6,939 nt of DNA from Oscillospiraceae bacterium (GTDB lineage: Bacteria > Bacillota > Clostridia > Oscillospirales > Acutalibacteraceae), in assembly GCA_902761265.1 (NCBI GenBank), contig CACWJV010000119.1, positions 1 through 6,939 of the forward strand. Direction: 5' to 3'. The first letter of the stretch is position 1. Every line of letters starts with the position of its first letter. The position numbers and the translations under genes were made by a program. Of the stretch, positions 5,498 to 6,939 are shown piece after piece. The notes beneath the pieces are model-generated. The model did not search any database, was not told where the DNA came from, and worked only from the letters and a program-made list of their open reading frames with translations.

Positions 5498-6939
5498 TCA
5501 GATCGCTTGATATTGTTCGGCGAACGCGTCGACTTTTTCTTGAAAGACCGGGCTGTTCTCTTTGACGTCCTGCACATATTCGTGCATATCCAAAAGACCG
5601 TGTTCCGCTTCGATCAGCGCGGCGGCGATGGACGAGCAGTGGTCGGACACCCGCTCGATATACGACACCGTTTCGCGTCCGGTGGTGCCGGCGGTCAACG
5701 TCAGCGCACCCTGCTGCATCTCCTGCGTCAGCGAATGTTTGAAATGATCCGACAACTGGTCGATCACCTGTTCGAGCGGCTCCACGTCGGAGGCGATGTT
5801 GGTACTTTCGTTGCAAAATGCATCTGTCGTCATCTGCACCACATCCTTTGCCGCACGCAGAATGGGCTCGATCTGCGCTTTGACCGGCGTGCCGTCTTCA
5901 CCCTGCAGCCCCGCGGCACAATCGGCCAGATGGACGGCGTGGTCGCTCAGTCGCTCAAAGTTTGAAGCCATCTGCTGCAAAAGGCCGAGCAGCCGGCTGT
6001 CGCGCTGCGACAACGGGAGGGCGCTGAGCTTGAGCAGATAGGTGTCGATCTCGTCCTCCAAAAGATCCAAAGACGTTTCGGTCTGTCGGATGGATTCCAC
6101 CGTGCTGCGGTCATAGGTGACAAACTGCTGCAGCGCCAGCTTTATGGCGTTGTTGCTTTCGCCGGCCATGCGCTGCGAGACGGTTTTGGCCTGTACGAGT
6201 GCCAGCGTCGGATTGATGAACAGACGCGGATCGAGCGCGTTGGCGGCCGGTTCCTGTGTCGGGCCGTCTTTGACCAGAAGGCATACCAGCTTTTCCAGCA
6301 GCTTAGACAGCGGCAGCATAACGGCGGCCGTGGTCAGCATAAAGAGCGTGTGCAGCAGCGCGATCCACACGGCGTTGATGCTCTGTGCGGATACAGCCGG
6401 CTTGATCAAAAGGAAGCCATACCACAGCACCAGGTTGAGTCCCGCGCCGAAAATGTTGAACATCAGATGCGACAGCGCGGTGCGCTTGGCGTTTTTGCCG
6501 GCGCCGATGCAAGACAGCAGCGCCGTGACGCAGGTGCCGATATGCTGGCCGAGGATGATCGGCACCGCCGCCGCAAAGGTCAGATGTCCCGTCAGCGACA
6601 GCGCCTGCAAAATGCCGAGGCCGGCGGCGGACGATTGCAGCAGCGCCGTCAGCACCAAACCGGCGAGCAGACCCAGCGCCGGATTTTCGAGCGCCAAAAA
6701 GATTTGCCGCACCTGCTCCATCCCGCCGAGCGGCGACAGCGCATCCGCGGCAAAGATCATGCCGTACATCAGCACGGAAAACGACAAAAGAATCGTGCCG
6801 ATATCCTTTTTGCGCTGGTCGCGCACAAAAAGCAGCAAAACGACGCCGATGAGCGCCAGCACCGGCACGAACGAGGTCGGTTTTAAAAACTGCAAAAAGA
6901 CCAGGTCGCTTTGTACACCTGTTAAACTCAGCAGCCACA
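5498..6939 (-). CDS. Na+/phosphate cotransporter with PhoU-like C-terminal domain (5'-truncated by the window)
   Basis: Reading from the window edge, 479 residues are present before TGA at 5498; the N-terminal portion is missing. The first visible residues, WLLSLTGVQSDLVFLQFLKP, match an internal stretch of the NptA/Na_Pi_cotrans family, so the first transport repeat lies outside the window. The second repeat is complete: hydrophobic segments, the inverted-repeat signature TALLQSSAAGLGILQAL (visible residues 97-113), and GQHIGTCVTALLSCIGAGKNAKR (130-152). After about residue 255 comes a cytoplasmic PhoU-like helical bundle with two NFERLSDHAVHLAD / YIERVSDHCSSIAA-type motifs (326-339, 427-439), the E/D-rich metal-site pattern of PhoU. 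It would import inorganic phosphate with sodium; the PhoU-like part is probably regulatory. It is the first visible gene of the minus-strand operon. Its own promoter is not in view. Confidence 0.93.
   Translation of the reverse strand, partial: WLLSLTGVQSDLVFLQFLKPTSFVPVLALIGVVLLLFVRDQRKKDIGTILLSFSVLMYGMIFAADALSPLGGMEQVRQIFLALENPALGLLAGLVLTALLQSSAAGLGILQALSLTGHLTFAAAVPIILGQHIGTCVTALLSCIGAGKNAKRTALSHLMFNIFGAGLNLVLWYGFLLIKPAVSAQSINAVWIALLHTLFMLTTAAVMLPLSKLLEKLVCLLVKDGPTQEPAANALDPRLFINPTLALVQAKTVSQRMAGESNNAIKLALQQFVTYDRSTVESIRQTETSLDLLEDEIDTYLLKLSALPLSQRDSRLLGLLQQMASNFERLSDHAVHLADCAAGLQGEDGTPVKAQIEPILRAAKDVVQMTTDAFCNESTNIASDVEPLEQVIDQLSDHFKHSLTQEMQQGALTLTAGTTGRETVSYIERVSDHCSSIAAALIEAEHGLLDMHEYVQDVKENSPVFQEKVDAFAEQYQAI

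Noticed and set aside
5487..5816. N-terminal extension of the small DUF6472-like gene
   Set aside because: The extension overlaps the 3' end of the cotransporter in another frame and has a low-complexity Arg-rich translation; the ATG at 5486 has a good ribosome binding site.
6350..6886. A Gln/Arg/His-rich 178-codon plus-strand frame
   Set aside because: It is antisense to the membrane-spanning part of the cotransporter; its composition is the expected complement of Leu/Ala-rich codons.
6893..6895. TTG as the start of the cotransporter
   Set aside because: The frame continues to the window edge, and the residues upstream of the TTG match the internal family sequence, so the gene is truncated by the window.

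Overview
The window reads as a piece of a Gram-positive Clostridia chromosome, most likely an uncultured gut Oscillospiraceae/Ruminococcaceae-type organism. This assignment is inference. It rests on four things: a giant surface protein with repeats typical of that group, a small acidic Cys protein that I recognise as DUF6472-like, sigma-A promoter and AAAGG-type ribosome binding sites, and a moderately GC-rich composition. No RNA gene, insertion sequence, CRISPR array or phage gene is visible.

Layout. (1) Positions 1-2901 (+) hold the 3' part of a large surface protein whose start lies before the window. In order it has about seven 70-73-residue beta-type repeats, one degenerate repeat, a long Cys-rich region of CxxC units, a carboxypeptidase-regulatory/Ig-like domain, a Ser/Gly linker and an unusual C-terminal tail (CxxC followed by a hydrophobic, aromatic-rich helix). 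A strong terminator follows. (2) Positions 3013-4053 (+) hold galM, aldose 1-epimerase, with its own near-consensus promoter and a very short leader. (3) A bidirectional hairpin terminator at 4059-4085 separates galM from a convergent operon. (4) On the minus strand, in transcription order, come an Na+/Pi cotransporter with a PhoU-like C-terminal domain (its 5' end lies beyond position 6939), a 58-residue DUF6472-like protein, and a single-chain iron-sulfur L-serine ammonia-lyase. The three are tightly packed (11-nt gap, then a 1-nt overlap) and are almost certainly co-transcribed.

The metabolic genes are ordinary. galM interconverts sugar anomers. The minus-strand operon pairs phosphate uptake with serine deamination to pyruvate and ammonia, with no obvious mechanistic link beyond co-transcription. 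The most interesting part is the surface protein. It has near-identical 210-bp repeats upstream, a two-unit A/B higher-order repeat in the middle, base composition that changes along the gene, and a C-terminal tail that is not an LPXTG signal and may be a separate anchoring or sorting motif. I do not see a clearly new multi-gene system here.
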